A DNA stretch of 64,000 nt from Lentzea albida. GTDB taxonomy: Bacteria; Actinomycetota; Actinomycetes; Mycobacteriales; Pseudonocardiaceae. The notes below the pieces were generated by a model. It was not told the origin of the DNA, did no database searches, and was given only the letters and a program-made list of their open reading frames with translations. The position numbers and the translations under genes were made by a program. Within the stretch, counting starts at the first letter, position 1. Every line of letters starts with the position of its first letter. Of the stretch, positions 25,794 to 35,082 are shown piece by piece. The stretch is taken from NCBI RefSeq assembly GCF_900111005.1, contig NZ_FOFV01000001.1, positions 248,001 to 312,000 on the forward strand, given 5' to 3'.

Positions 25794-26912
25794 ATGTTGT
25801 CCTCGAAGTCGGCCGAGCTGGTCGAAGCCACCCTGCCCGCCGTCGGCGCCGCGATCGGCGAGATCAGCGCGTTGTTCTACGAGCGCATGTTCGCAGAGCA
25901 CCCGGTGCTGCTGCGCGACCTGTTCAACCGCGGCAACCAGGCCAACGGCACGCAGGCCCAGGCGCTGGCCGGTTCGATCGCCGCGTTCGCCTCGGGCCTG
26001 CTCGCCGGGCGGACGCCCGACGCGATGCTGCGGCGCATCGCCCACAAGCACGTCTCGGTCGGCGTCACGCCCGGCCAGTACGCGGTCGTGCACAAGCACC
26101 TGCTCGGTGCCGTCGCCGAGGTCCTCGACGTCTCGGACGAGGTCGCGGCGGCCTGGAGCGAGGTCTACTGGCTGATGGCCGACACGCTCATCGGCCTCGA
26201 GCGCTTCCTGCCGCAGGGGCAGCGGGAACACCGGGTCATCGCGCGGTTCCAGGAGACCGACGACGTGGTGACGTTCGTGGTCAGGCCGCTCGACGGCCAG
26301 GTACGCGCGGGTGAGCCGGGTCAGTACGTGTCGGTGCAGGTGCCGCTCGCCGACGGCGCGCGGCAGATCCGCCAGTACAGCCTGTCCGGGCGGTCCGACG
26401 ACGCGCTGCAGTTCTCGGTGAAGCGCGACGGCGAGGTGTCGAACCACCTGCACGACCACGTGCCGGTCGGCGCCACCGTGCTGGTCAGCCAGCCCGCCGG
26501 GGACCTGACGCTGCAGCCCGGCGACGGCCCGGTGCTGCTCGCGTCGGCGGGCATCGGCTGCACGCCGATGATCTCGATGCTCGGCGAGCTGGCGTTCACC
26601 GGCTCGCCCCGGCGGGTGATCGCGGTGCACGGTGACCGCGACCAGCTCACCCACCCGTTCCGCGCCGAGCTCGCCCAGCTCGTCGCCAAGCTGGAGGACG
26701 CGCGGGCGCACGTCTTCTACGAGAAGCCGATCGGGGAGTGGCCGGCCGAGCTCACCGGGTACGTCGACCTCGCCGGGGTCGAGGTGCCGGCGGACACCAC
26801 CGCCTACCTGTGCGGACCCGTGCCGTTCCTGCGCGCGATGCGGGCCCAGCTGCTCGCGACGGGTGTCACCGACATCCACTACGAGGTCTTCGGGCCCGAC
26901 CTAACCCGCTAG
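25794..26912 (+). CDS. hmp: Flavohaemoglobin, nitric oxide dioxygenase
   Basis: 372 aa from ATG 25794 with GAGGAAG upstream. Globin domain residues 1-135, with proximal His in RRIAHKHVSVGVTPGQYAVVHKHL. FAD domain with RQYSLSG. NAD domain with ASAGIGCTPMISML and AYLCGPVPFLRAM. Oxidises NO to nitrate. It overlaps the convergent murQ by 12 bases. Operon nsrR-hmp under NsrR. Confidence 0.95.
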   Translation: MLSSKSAELVEATLPAVGAAIGEISALFYERMFAEHPVLLRDLFNRGNQANGTQAQALAGSIAAFASGLLAGRTPDAMLRRIAHKHVSVGVTPGQYAVVHKHLLGAVAEVLDVSDEVAAAWSEVYWLMADTLIGLERFLPQGQREHRVIARFQETDDVVTFVVRPLDGQVRAGEPGQYVSVQVPLADGARQIRQYSLSGRSDDALQFSVKRDGEVSNHLHDHVPVGATVLVSQPAGDLTLQPGDGPVLLASAGIGCTPMISMLGELAFTGSPRRVIAVHGDRDQLTHPFRAELAQLVAKLEDARAHVFYEKPIGEWPAELTGYVDLAGVEVPADTTAYLCGPVPFLRAMRAQLLATGVTDIHYEVFGPDLTR

Positions 26913-27812
26913 CCGGTCCAGGGCGTTGCGGACGTGGCCCTTGGTGTCCTCCAACGCGGCGGCCGCACGTTCGGTCGGCACACCCGACAACAGGTGCACC
27001 AGCGCCACCTTGAGGTCGCCGGACGCGTCCGCGAGCGCCTGTTCGCAGGCGTCCTCGGACTGCCCGGTGGCCTCGTGCAGGATCCGGATGGTCCGGCCGC
27101 GCAGCTTCGCGTTCGTCGCGCGCATGCTGACCATCAGGTTCGAGTAGGTGCGGCCGAGCTTGACCATCACCGCGGTGGAGAACGACGTCAGGACCAGCTT
27201 CTGGGCCGATCCCGCCTTCATCCGGGTGGAGCCGGCGATGGCCTCCGGACCGGTGTTCAGCGCGACGAGGACGTCCGGCGCGAACGGCACCGAGGCGTTG
27301 TTCGAGACCAGCACGGTGTGCGCGCCAAGCGCTTGCGCCTCTTCCAGCGCGCCGATCACGAACGGCGTGCGCCCGGATGCCGTCACGCCCACGACCAGGT
27401 CCTTCGCCGTGGCGTGGCGGCGGATCTGGGCGGCTCCGGAGTGGTCCTCGACCTCCTCGACGGCACGGACGAGGGCTTCCGGACCGCCCGCGTGGTGGGC
27501 GACGAACCAGTCGGACGGGGCGTTGAACGTGGGCACGAGCTCGGCGGCGTCCAGTGTCGCGAGACGCCCCGACGTGCCCGCGCCGACGTAGTGCACGCGG
27601 CCGCCGGACATGATCGCCTCGACGCCGAGGTCGACCGCGCGGGCCAGGTCCGGCAGCACCTGCGCCACCGCCGCCGGCACCGTGCGGTCCTCGTCGTTGA
27701 TCATGCGGAGGACGTCGATCGTGGGCACCCGGTCGATGTCCGCGGTGCGCGGGTTCCGCTGCTCGGTCGGAGATTCCACGCGCACCACCACACCGTCCCG
27801 GGGGGAGGTCAT
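26901..27812 (-). CDS. murQ: N-acetylmuramic acid 6-phosphate etherase
   Basis: 303 aa. NPRTADIDRVPTIDVLRMINDED is the characteristic N-terminus. The SIS fold carries VGAGTSGRLATLDAAELVPTF, GVTASGRTPFV and GSTRMKAGSAQKLVLTSFST. Cleaves the lactyl ether of MurNAc-6-phosphate to give GlcNAc-6-phosphate. ATG overlaps the murR stop (ATGA at 27809-27812). Together with the nagZ-namZ-amiE operon it makes a wall-salvage pathway. Confidence 0.96.
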   Translation of the reverse strand: MTSPRDGVVVRVESPTEQRNPRTADIDRVPTIDVLRMINDEDRTVPAAVAQVLPDLARAVDLGVEAIMSGGRVHYVGAGTSGRLATLDAAELVPTFNAPSDWFVAHHAGGPEALVRAVEEVEDHSGAAQIRRHATAKDLVVGVTASGRTPFVIGALEEAQALGAHTVLVSNNASVPFAPDVLVALNTGPEAIAGSTRMKAGSAQKLVLTSFSTAVMVKLGRTYSNLMVSMRATNAKLRGRTIRILHEATGQSEDACEQALADASGDLKVALVHLLSGVPTERAAAALEDTKGHVRNALDRLAG

Positions 27813-28729
27813 TTAGACGTCTCCCGCGGCCGTCGCCGGCCGTCTGGTCTCGCGCCGAGCCGGTGCCCCGACACCGCCTCGTAGGTCGCCTCCAGCGCCG
27901 TCTTGGCCGAGTCCACGTGGTGCTGGGCGACGCCGATGAACAGGCAGTCGATCACCGTGAGCTGGGCGATGCGGCTCGCCATCGCGCCCGAGCGGAACGT
28001 GGTCTCGCGCGCGGCCGTGGTCAGCACGTGGTCGGAGACCTCGGTGATCGGCGAGCGCGGGAAGTTCGTCAGCGCGACCGTGGTGGCGCCGGTCTCGCGG
28101 GCGACGCGCAGGGCCTCGACGGTCTCCGCGGTCGAGCCGGTGTGCGAGATGCCGACGGCGACGTCCGCCTCCGTCAGCACGGCGGCGGACGTCAGCGCGA
28201 TGTGCGTGTCGTTCCACGCGAAGCAGGTGAGCCCTATGCGGTGCAGCTTCTGCTGCAGGTCGAACGCCACGAAGGCGGACGCGCCGAAGCCGTAGACGTC
28301 GACGCGGCGGGCGCCCGCGACCGCCTGGACGACCTTGTCGAGCGACTCGACGTCGAGCTGCTCGGCGGTCTCCTCGACGGCGCGGGCGTCGGCGAACGCG
28401 ACCTTGCCGACGACCTGGCGCAGGTCGTCGCCCGGTCCGATGTCGCCGCCCATGTCGTGGTTGGCCCTGGCCTGGCTGCGGGCCGTGTCCGCGGCGAGCG
28501 CGATGCGCAGCTCCGGGTACCCGCCGACGCCGATGGCCTTGCAGAACCGCGTCACCGTCGTCTCGCTGGTGCCCGCCTGCTCGGCGACCTCGGTGATGCT
28601 GCGGTGCGCGACCGTCGCCGGGTTCTCCAGCACCACCTTCGCGACGCGCTGCTCGGCGCGCGCGAGGCCCGGCAGCAACGACCGGATCTTCACCAGCGGA
28701 CTGGACTCGGCACTGCTCTCAGTGGACAC
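27809..28729 (-). CDS. murR: RpiR/MurR family regulator
   Basis: 306 aa from GTG 28727-28729. N-terminal RpiR HTH: ITEVAEQAGTSETTVTRFCKAIGVGGYPELRIAL (about residues 44-77). C-terminal SIS sugar-phosphate domain: VDVYGFGASAFVAFDLQQKLHRIG and VGISHTGSTAETVEAL. Probably senses MurNAc-6-phosphate or a related ligand and controls murR-murQ. A motif immediately before its start recurs upstream of nagZ. Confidence 0.9.
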   Translation of the reverse strand: MSTESSAESSPLVKIRSLLPGLARAEQRVAKVVLENPATVAHRSITEVAEQAGTSETTVTRFCKAIGVGGYPELRIALAADTARSQARANHDMGGDIGPGDDLRQVVGKVAFADARAVEETAEQLDVESLDKVVQAVAGARRVDVYGFGASAFVAFDLQQKLHRIGLTCFAWNDTHIALTSAAVLTEADVAVGISHTGSTAETVEALRVARETGATTVALTNFPRSPITEVSDHVLTTAARETTFRSGAMASRIAQLTVIDCLFIGVAQHHVDSAKTALEATYEAVSGHRLGARPDGRRRPRETSK

Positions 28730-28748
28730 GTGGGAAACTTACTAACCG
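28730..28748. promoter_or_regulatory. MurR-motif copy at murR
   Basis: GTGGGAAACTTACTAACCG on the + strand directly abuts the murR GTG. It matches the element upstream of nagZ at 15 of 19 positions. There is hardly room for a leader, so murR may be transcribed leaderless and the motif may overlap the promoter. Confidence 0.5.
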
Positions 28749-28799
28749 CCACTCCAACGGTCAACGGAGTGTGTCCGAAAGTCACCCTGTCGGCCCGGT

Positions 28800-29246
28800 T
28801 CAGCGGACGTCGGGCTTCTTCCGCGTCGACACGGCGATCCTGTTCCACGAGTTGATGGTGAAGATCAGCGCGATGAGCTGCGCCAGTTCCTCTTCGCCGA
28901 AGTGCTCCGCCGCCTGCTCGTAGACCTCGTCGCTGACGTACTCGTGGCTGCTCAGGACGGTGATGGCCTCGGTCAGCCGCAGCGCCGCCCGCTCCTTCTC
29001 GGTGTAGAGGTCACCGGCTTCCTCCCACGCGTTGAGGAGGTAGATGCGGGCCTCGGACTCGCCTCCCTTCCGCGCGTCGACGGTGTGCATGTTGAGGCAG
29101 TAGGCGCAGTGGTTGAGCTGGGACGCGCGGATGCGGACGAGCTCGGCGAGTTGCTCGTCGAGTCCCTCGCGGGCGGCGGCGTCGAGGGCGATCATGGCGC
29201 GGTAGACCTTCGGGGCCTTCTTGGCGAGGTCGATGCGGTTCGTCAT
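28800..29246 (-). CDS. AhpD/carboxymuconolactone-decarboxylase-like peroxidase
   Basis: 148 aa. The redox centre CAYCLNMH (CxxC-x3-H, residues 47-54) with upstream LAELVRIRASQLN is typical of the AhpD-like/CMD subgroup, and SWNRIAVSTR closes the fold. A thiol peroxidase-like function is likely; the substrate is unknown. Divergent from the MocR gene with a 50-base gap. Confidence 0.85.
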   Translation of the reverse strand: MTNRIDLAKKAPKVYRAMIALDAAAREGLDEQLAELVRIRASQLNHCAYCLNMHTVDARKGGESEARIYLLNAWEEAGDLYTEKERAALRLTEAITVLSSHEYVSDEVYEQAAEHFGEEELAQLIALIFTINSWNRIAVSTRKKPDVR

Positions 29247-29266
29247 GTCATTGAAACTAGGGCGCT

Positions 29267-29315
29267 GATTGGCCCTGGGCGTGGTGCAATCTCCGCGTGG
29301 AATCGTGGGCCAATC
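29267..29315. promoter_or_regulatory. 9-bp inverted repeat spanning the mocR start
   Basis: GATTGGCCC (29267-29275) and GGGCCAATC (29307-29315) are perfect complements 31 bases apart. The first is in the 50-base divergent promoter gap, the second inside codons 4-7 of the MocR gene. A DNA-looping autoregulatory site is plausible. Confidence 0.45.
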
Positions 29316-30634
29316 TCGACTTCCACCTGGACCTGTCCGGTCCGGGTGGCCTGCGGCACCGGTTGACGGCGTCGCTGCGCGAGGCGGTGCGGTCGGCCCG
29401 GTTGCCGCCGGGGACCCGCCTGCCGGCGTCGCGGTCGCTCGCCCTCGACCTCGGCATCGCGCGCAACACCGTCGCCGAGGCGTACGCGGAGCTCGTCGCG
29501 GAAGGGTGGCTGACCGCGCGTCAGGGTTCGGGAACCGTTGTCGCGCAACGGGTCGCGCCGCCCTCGCCGGTGACGCGCACCGTGCCGGACCCCGGCGTGC
29601 GGTTCGACCTGACGGTGTCGACGCCGGACGTCACGGAGTTCCCGCGCGCGGAGTGGATCCGGTCGACGCGGCGGGCGTTGATGGCGGCGCCGTCGGAGGC
29701 GTTCGGGCCGGGCGACCCGCAGGGGCGGATCGAGCTGCGGACGGCGCTGGCCGAGTACCTGGCGCGGGCGCGGGGAGTCCGTGCCGATCCCGAGCGGATC
29801 GTGGTGTGCTCCGGGTTCGGCGGTGCCGTGCAGATGTTCGACCGGCTGCTGGAGGCGCCGGTCGTCGTCGAGGAGTACGGGCTGGGGTTCCACCGGTCCT
29901 TGTGGACGTCGACCGTGCCGTTGGCGGTGGACGACCACGGCGCGAACACCGAGCAGTTGCCCGATGAACGGCGTGCGTGCGTGTTGACTCCCGCGCACCA
30001 GTTCCCGTTGGGCGGCCCGTTGCACCCACGGCGGCGCGCTGCTGCCGTGGAGTGGGCACGGCGTGTGGACGGCCTTGTGCTGGAAGACGACTACGACGGT
30101 GAGTTCCGCTACGACCGGCAGCCCGTCGGGGCGGTGCAGGGGCTCGACCCAGAACACGTCGTCTACCTGGGGACGTCGAGCAAGGCGTTGTCACCGGCGT
30201 TGCGGATCGCGTGGACGGTGCTGCCCGACCGGTTCGTCGACCCGGTCCTGGCGTTGAAGACCGACCGCGAGCAGCACATCAGCATGCTCGACCAGCTGAC
30301 GTTGGCCGACTTCCTGGCGTCGGGTGCGTACGACAGCCATGTGCGGCGGATGCGGCTGAAGTACCAACGGCGGCGCGATCGTCTGGTGGAAGCTGTTTCG
30401 CCGTACGTGTCGGTGTCCGGCATCGCGGCCGGGATGCACGCGGTGCTGGAGACGCCTCACGAGTCAGCGATCGTGCAGACAGCACGAGAACGTGGGATCG
30501 AGGTCAGTCCTCTCTCGTGGTTCCGGCACGAGCTGAGCGACGACGACCGGTCCGGCGTGGTGGTGAGCTTCGGAGCGCCCGCGTTTCCACGGGCGCTCGC
30601 CGGCTTCACCGAGGTGCTAGCGGCGTGCCACTGA
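29297..30634 (+). CDS. MocR/PdxR-type GntR regulator with aminotransferase domain
   Basis: 445 aa from GTG 29297. GntR HTH: LREAVRSARLPPGTRLPASRSLALDLGIARNTVAEAYAELVAEGWL (residues 27-72). The class I aminotransferase-like domain has EDDYDGEFRYDRQPV and YLGTSSKALSPALRIAW, whose lysine (SSKAL) binds PLP. Acts as a PLP-dependent transcription regulator. Likely targets are the divergent ahpD-like gene and itself. Confidence 0.9.
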   Translation: MESWANLDFHLDLSGPGGLRHRLTASLREAVRSARLPPGTRLPASRSLALDLGIARNTVAEAYAELVAEGWLTARQGSGTVVAQRVAPPSPVTRTVPDPGVRFDLTVSTPDVTEFPRAEWIRSTRRALMAAPSEAFGPGDPQGRIELRTALAEYLARARGVRADPERIVVCSGFGGAVQMFDRLLEAPVVVEEYGLGFHRSLWTSTVPLAVDDHGANTEQLPDERRACVLTPAHQFPLGGPLHPRRRAAAVEWARRVDGLVLEDDYDGEFRYDRQPVGAVQGLDPEHVVYLGTSSKALSPALRIAWTVLPDRFVDPVLALKTDREQHISMLDQLTLADFLASGAYDSHVRRMRLKYQRRRDRLVEAVSPYVSVSGIAAGMHAVLETPHESAIVQTARERGIEVSPLSWFRHELSDDDRSGVVVSFGAPAFPRALAGFTEVLAACH

Positions 30635-32140
30635 CCAGCCCTCGGCCGTGACGTCGCCACGGGCGTGGACGTACACACCGCGGCCGTTGTACTGGCCCGC
30701 CTTGGTGTAGACGAACCTCGTCTTCACGGATTCCGTTGGCACCCAACGGCGTCCGGTCGTCGTGACGGTCCTCGCGTCCTGCCAGTCGGTGCCGTTCCAG
30801 TGCTGGATGGTCAGCTTGTCGCCCTTGTCGACGTCGACGAACACCTCGACAGGGCGTTCCGCGGTGAGGGTGCCGCCGGAAGTCGTTGCGCGCCATTGCT
30901 TTCCGTGCGCTGTGACGGCCAGTGCGTTCGCCAGACCGTCGGCGACCGCGCGGCGGGCCGGGTTGACACTGCCCCAGTCGCGGCTCGGGTGCACGCGGTT
31001 GGTCAGCAGGATCGCGATGGAGCGCGAAGCCTTGTCGATCACGAACGACGTGCCGGTGTACCCCGTGTGACCGGCGGTTCCCGGGCCGCTCAGCGCACCC
31101 ATGTACCAGCGCTGGTCGAGCTCGAAGCCGAGACCGTGGGCGTTGTCGGGGAACTGCTGGTTGAAGTTCGTGAGCATCAGCTCGACGGAGTGCTCGCTGA
31201 GGATCCTGCGGCCGTTGTACGTGCCGCCGTTGAGGATCGTCTGGCCGAGGATCGCGAGGTCTTTGGCCGTGCCGAAGACACCGGCGTGGCCGGCTACTCC
31301 TCCGAGGGACCACGCATTCTCGTCGTGCACCTCACCGCGGACGATGCCGCGTGGTGGTGCCGACTGGAACTCCGTGGCGGCCGTGCGGTCCTTGGCCTTC
31401 GGGTTGTAGCCGGTGTCCTTCAGGCCGAGAGGCCTGGTGATGCCGTCCCGCACGGCCTCGTCGAGGCGTTTCCCGCTGACCTTGAAGACCAGCTCGCCGA
31501 GCGTGATCAGGTTCAGGTCCGAGTAGACGTACGTGGTGCCGGGCGTGGACTTCGGCGTCACGTCCATCACGGCTTTGATACGTGACGGGATGTTCGGATA
31601 TCTCTGCCAGAGCGGGATGAACGGTTCGAGGCCGCTCGTGTGTGTGAGGAGCTGCTTGACGGTGATGTTCTCCTTGCCGTTCACGCCGAACTCGGGCAGG
31701 TAGGTGGCGACCTTCTCGTCGATGGCCACCCGGCCCTGCTCGACCTGCTGGATCACCGCGATCGACGTGAAGAGCTTGGAGATGGAGGCGAAGTCGAAGA
31801 TCGTGTCCTTCTGCATCGGGACGCGTTCTTCCTCCGGCAGCTGGGTTTGCTGATCCTCGTAGAGGACTGCGTAGCCCGTGCGGTCGTGCGTGACGATCTT
31901 GCCGTTGTGCACGTACAGCGTGACGGCGCCGGCGAACAGCGGTTTGCCGTTGGCCTGCGGTTTCTGGAAGTCGCGCAGCTGGCCCAGGGCCGCGTTGATC
32001 GGCTCCGGGTCGAGGCCGGCCCACTGCGGGCTTGCCTCGCGCAGGGTCGTCCAGCGGTTCGCGAAACCGTCCTGGGGCTGGTCGAAGTAGCCGGGGACCG
32101 CCGTCGTCACGAGTGCGACGGCCAGGGCAGGGATGAGCAT
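30617..32140 (-). CDS. AmiE-like exported serine hydrolase (beta-lactamase fold), muropeptide amidase candidate
   Basis: 507 aa. A short hydrophobic N-terminus is followed by a class C beta-lactamase/esterase fold: SxxK as SISK (S119-K122), YSDLN (YxN) and HTGYTGTS as the third box. The C-terminal about 100 residues form an extra beta domain (WNGTDWQDARTV). In B. subtilis the equivalent of this gene next to nagZ and namZ is AmiE (YbbE), which removes stem peptides from MurNAc. The order nagZ-namZ-amiE here supports that role. Seven-base gap after namZ. The 3' end overlaps mocR by 18 bases. Confidence 0.82.
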   Translation of the reverse strand: MLIPALAVALVTTAVPGYFDQPQDGFANRWTTLREASPQWAGLDPEPINAALGQLRDFQKPQANGKPLFAGAVTLYVHNGKIVTHDRTGYAVLYEDQQTQLPEEERVPMQKDTIFDFASISKLFTSIAVIQQVEQGRVAIDEKVATYLPEFGVNGKENITVKQLLTHTSGLEPFIPLWQRYPNIPSRIKAVMDVTPKSTPGTTYVYSDLNLITLGELVFKVSGKRLDEAVRDGITRPLGLKDTGYNPKAKDRTAATEFQSAPPRGIVRGEVHDENAWSLGGVAGHAGVFGTAKDLAILGQTILNGGTYNGRRILSEHSVELMLTNFNQQFPDNAHGLGFELDQRWYMGALSGPGTAGHTGYTGTSFVIDKASRSIAILLTNRVHPSRDWGSVNPARRAVADGLANALAVTAHGKQWRATTSGGTLTAERPVEVFVDVDKGDKLTIQHWNGTDWQDARTVTTTGRRWVPTESVKTRFVYTKAGQYNGRGVYVHARGDVTAEGWSVARR

Positions 32141-32147
32141 GGCGTCC

Positions 32148-33353
32148 TCACCGGTAGCGCAGGTAGGGCTGGCGGGTGCGGCGGAACTGCTGCAGCTCCT
32201 GCTGCCACGCGCCGGTGATCTCGTCCAGGGGAGCCTGGGCGTCGATCATCCCGCGCAGCCTGCCGGAGCCGCTGAGCTTGTCGATCCAGTTGTCGGGGCG
32301 CCACGCGAACACGTTCGGGTACAACGACTTCGCGGTGATCAGCATGGCGACGGCGGCCCTGATCGCGTCGAACTCGTGCGGGTCGGTGACGTGCAGGGTG
32401 ACACCGCCGCAGGTCTTGCCCTGGAACTTGTTGAACGTCGGCGAGAAGTAGGTCTCGCGGAACCGGATCCCCCTGAGGCCCAGGGCGTTCAGCGCCTCGG
32501 CCCAGCGCCAGTCGACGCCGGGTGCGCCGACCGTTTCGAACGGGCGGGTCGTGCCGCGGCCCTCGGACAGCGCGGTGCCCTCGAACAGGCACGTGCCGGG
32601 GTAGACCAGCGCGGTGTCCCGGGTGGGCATGTTCGGGCTCGGCGGGACCCACGGCAGGCCCGTGTCGAGTTGGTCGCGCCGCCAGTTCCGGACGTCGACC
32701 ACGCTGAGGTTCGTCTCGAGGCCGAACTCGCCCTTGAAGAGGCGGGCGAGTTCGCCGACGGTCATGCCGTGCTGCTGGACGATCGGCTTCAGGCCGACGA
32801 ACGTGGCGTAAGCCGGGTCGAGTTGCGGGCCGTTCGCCTTGCCGCCGATGGGGTTCGGGCGGTCCAGGACGATGAAGTCGAGGTCCCGTGCGGCTTCCAT
32901 CGCCTGGTACAGCGACCAGATGTACGTGTAGAAGCGCGCGCCCACGTCCGCGATGTCGAACACGACCGTGTCGATGCCCGCCTTGGTGAACATCGCCTGG
33001 ATCTTGGCGGGGGTTGCCTGGTAGGTGTCGTACACCGGGATACCGGTGCGCGGGTCGGCGTAGTCGCCTTCCGATCCACCGGCCTGCGCGGTGCCCCTGA
33101 AGCCGTGTTCCGGGCCGAACACGGCGGTCGGCTTGGCGTCGTGGGCGACCATCGAGTCGACGACGTGCGTCTGGTCTTTCAGGATGCCCGTCGGGTTCGT
33201 GAGCACGCCGACCTTGCGGCCCTTGAGCCTGCGCCAGCCGTCGCTTGCGAGCTGCTCGGCGGCGGTGGCGAGCTTCGGGGCCGCGGTGGCGGTGGAAGCG
33301 CTGACGAGGGGGACGGAGAGGGCACCGGCTGCGAGGAAGCTCCGCCGCCTCAC
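32148..33353 (-). CDS. namZ: NamZ-like exo-beta-N-acetylmuramidase (DUF1343)
   Basis: 401 aa from GTG 33351-33353. Tat-like signal VRRRSFLAAGALSVPLVSAS. The DUF1343 core is clear: KVGVLTNPTGI, FGPEHGFRG, IPVYDTY, DIADVGARFYTYIWSL, LDRPNPIGG, PSPNMPT and YPGTCLFEGTALSEGRGTTRPFE. YbbC/NamZ releases MurNAc from non-reducing ends of glycan fragments. GTG overlaps the nagZ stop. Extracellular. Second gene of the operon. Confidence 0.92.
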   Translation of the reverse strand: MRRRSFLAAGALSVPLVSASTATAAPKLATAAEQLASDGWRRLKGRKVGVLTNPTGILKDQTHVVDSMVAHDAKPTAVFGPEHGFRGTAQAGGSEGDYADPRTGIPVYDTYQATPAKIQAMFTKAGIDTVVFDIADVGARFYTYIWSLYQAMEAARDLDFIVLDRPNPIGGKANGPQLDPAYATFVGLKPIVQQHGMTVGELARLFKGEFGLETNLSVVDVRNWRRDQLDTGLPWVPPSPNMPTRDTALVYPGTCLFEGTALSEGRGTTRPFETVGAPGVDWRWAEALNALGLRGIRFRETYFSPTFNKFQGKTCGGVTLHVTDPHEFDAIRAAVAMLITAKSLYPNVFAWRPDNWIDKLSGSGRLRGMIDAQAPLDEITGAWQQELQQFRRTRQPYLRYR

Positions 33354-35041
33354 CAGGTCACCCCGTGACCGAACGGGTAGGGAGTCGGGCCGGGGACGTC
33401 GACCGGGAGCTTGCCCTGCGGCTTGACCTCGCCGAGCAGGACCCTGGCCAGCGCCTCCATCGAGACCGTGGTGGTCGAGTAGGTGGCGAGCCACGTCTTG
33501 GCGTTGCTGTGGGCGACGTCGTACGGGTTGGCGGTGGCGGCCGCGATGACGGGCTTGCCGGTGGCGACGAGCTGGTTGACCAGGTCGACCTGGGCGGGCC
33601 TCGTGCTCGCGTTGTTGGTCAGCACGACGATCTTGTCCGCGTTGGCCGCCGCTGCCACCGCCTGCTGGATCTGCGCCGCCGTGGGACTGGTCGACGTGAC
33701 AACCTTGGTGCCCTTGAGCCTGGTGGCGAGGGCCGTGGTGGTGTCGGCGCTGGTGCCGACTACCAGGGGAGCGGTGGCGTTGAGCGGGATCGCCTGGCCG
33801 TCGTTGCGGACGGCCGTGATGGTGCGGTCGGCGATGGCCTGGGCCTTCTCCGTGTTGGAGCCGACGATCTGGTCGACCTTGTTCACATCGGTCTCGGCCG
33901 TGAGCATGACACCGCGCAGCAGCTTCATCTTGAGGATGCGCAGCACGCTCTCGTCGATGCGCTTCTCGGTGATCTCACCGCTGCGGACGGCCTTGACGAC
34001 GCTGTCGATCGCGAGGCCGAGGTTCGGCGGCATCAGCAGCTGGTCGACACCCGCCTTGATGGCGAGCACCGGGATCTCGGCGTCGGAGTGGAGCTTGCGG
34101 ACACCCGCCATCTCGAGCGAGTCGGTGACGACGACGCCGTCGTACTTCAGCTCGTCGCGCAGCAGACCGGTGATGATCTTCGGGCTGAGCGTGGCCGGGT
34201 TGCCGGACGGGTCGATCTGCGGCACCTGGATGTGCGCGGTCATGATCGAGTCGATCTTGGCGGCGATGGCGGCCTTGAACGGCGGCGCGTCGATCTGGCG
34301 CCACTGCTCCAGGCTGCGGTTCGAGACCGGCAGGGCGGTGTGGCTGTCCTCGGACGTGTCGCCGTGGCCGGGGAAGTGCTTGGCCGTGGAGGTCACCGAG
34401 GTCATGTCGAACCAGCGGCGGCCCTCGTAGCCCTGGACCTGGGCGGCGACCATGTCGGCGGTGAGCTTCGGGTCGCTGCTGAAACTGCGCACGCCGATGA
34501 TGGGGTTCACCGGGTTGGAGTTGACGTCCGCGTCCGGCGCGAAGTTCTGGTTGATGCCCATCGCGCGGAGCTCCTGCCCGGTGATGCGGGCGGCCTCCTC
34601 GGCGTCCTTGACGCTCCTGCCCGCGCCGAGGGCCATGTTGCCCGGCAGTTGGGTGGCCGGCGGGCCGATGCGCGTGACGAGGCCCATCTCCTGGTCGGTG
34701 GAGATGAGCAGCGGGATCCTGCTGGCCTTCTGCAGGCCGTTGGAGAGCTGCGCGATCTGCTTTGGCGTGTCGACGTTGTCGCGGCTCGAGTTGTTGAAGT
34801 AGATGACGCCGCCGGGCTGGTACTTGCGCACCATGTCCGCGGCCGTCGCCACTCCGAAGTCCGTCTGGTTCTTGGGGTGCGGGACGTCGGCGGCCTGCCC
34901 GTTGACGTACGTGACGAAGAGCTGGCCGACCTTCTGTTCCAGCGACATCCCGCGCAGGGTGGTCACCGAGGCGTCCGCTCTCGCCACCGGCGTGAGGGCG
35001 ACCATGGCAGTGACCAGCGTCAACGCGGCGATTTTCCGCAC
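33350..35041 (-). CDS. nagZ: Secreted beta-N-acetylglucosaminidase, GH3 with C-terminal domain
   Basis: 563 aa from GTG 35039-35041 with GGGAGG upstream. Signal peptide residues 1-23 (ALTLVTAMVALTPVARA). GH3 motif KHFPGHGDTSEDSH supplies the His general acid; VVTDSLEMAGV has the nucleophile Asp. Residues from about 370 on form the GH3 C-domain, as in B. subtilis NagZ (YbbD). Removes GlcNAc from muropeptides outside the cell, feeding NamZ and AmiE. First gene of the operon. Confidence 0.93.
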   Translation of the reverse strand: MRKIAALTLVTAMVALTPVARADASVTTLRGMSLEQKVGQLFVTYVNGQAADVPHPKNQTDFGVATAADMVRKYQPGGVIYFNNSSRDNVDTPKQIAQLSNGLQKASRIPLLISTDQEMGLVTRIGPPATQLPGNMALGAGRSVKDAEEAARITGQELRAMGINQNFAPDADVNSNPVNPIIGVRSFSSDPKLTADMVAAQVQGYEGRRWFDMTSVTSTAKHFPGHGDTSEDSHTALPVSNRSLEQWRQIDAPPFKAAIAAKIDSIMTAHIQVPQIDPSGNPATLSPKIITGLLRDELKYDGVVVTDSLEMAGVRKLHSDAEIPVLAIKAGVDQLLMPPNLGLAIDSVVKAVRSGEITEKRIDESVLRILKMKLLRGVMLTAETDVNKVDQIVGSNTEKAQAIADRTITAVRNDGQAIPLNATAPLVVGTSADTTTALATRLKGTKVVTSTSPTAAQIQQAVAAAANADKIVVLTNNASTRPAQVDLVNQLVATGKPVIAAATANPYDVAHSNAKTWLATYSTTTVSMEALARVLLGEVKPQGKLPVDVPGPTPYPFGHGVTW

Positions 35042-35082
35042 TTGGAAGAGCCTCCCGGTGATGTTCCCACAGATAACTGGCG

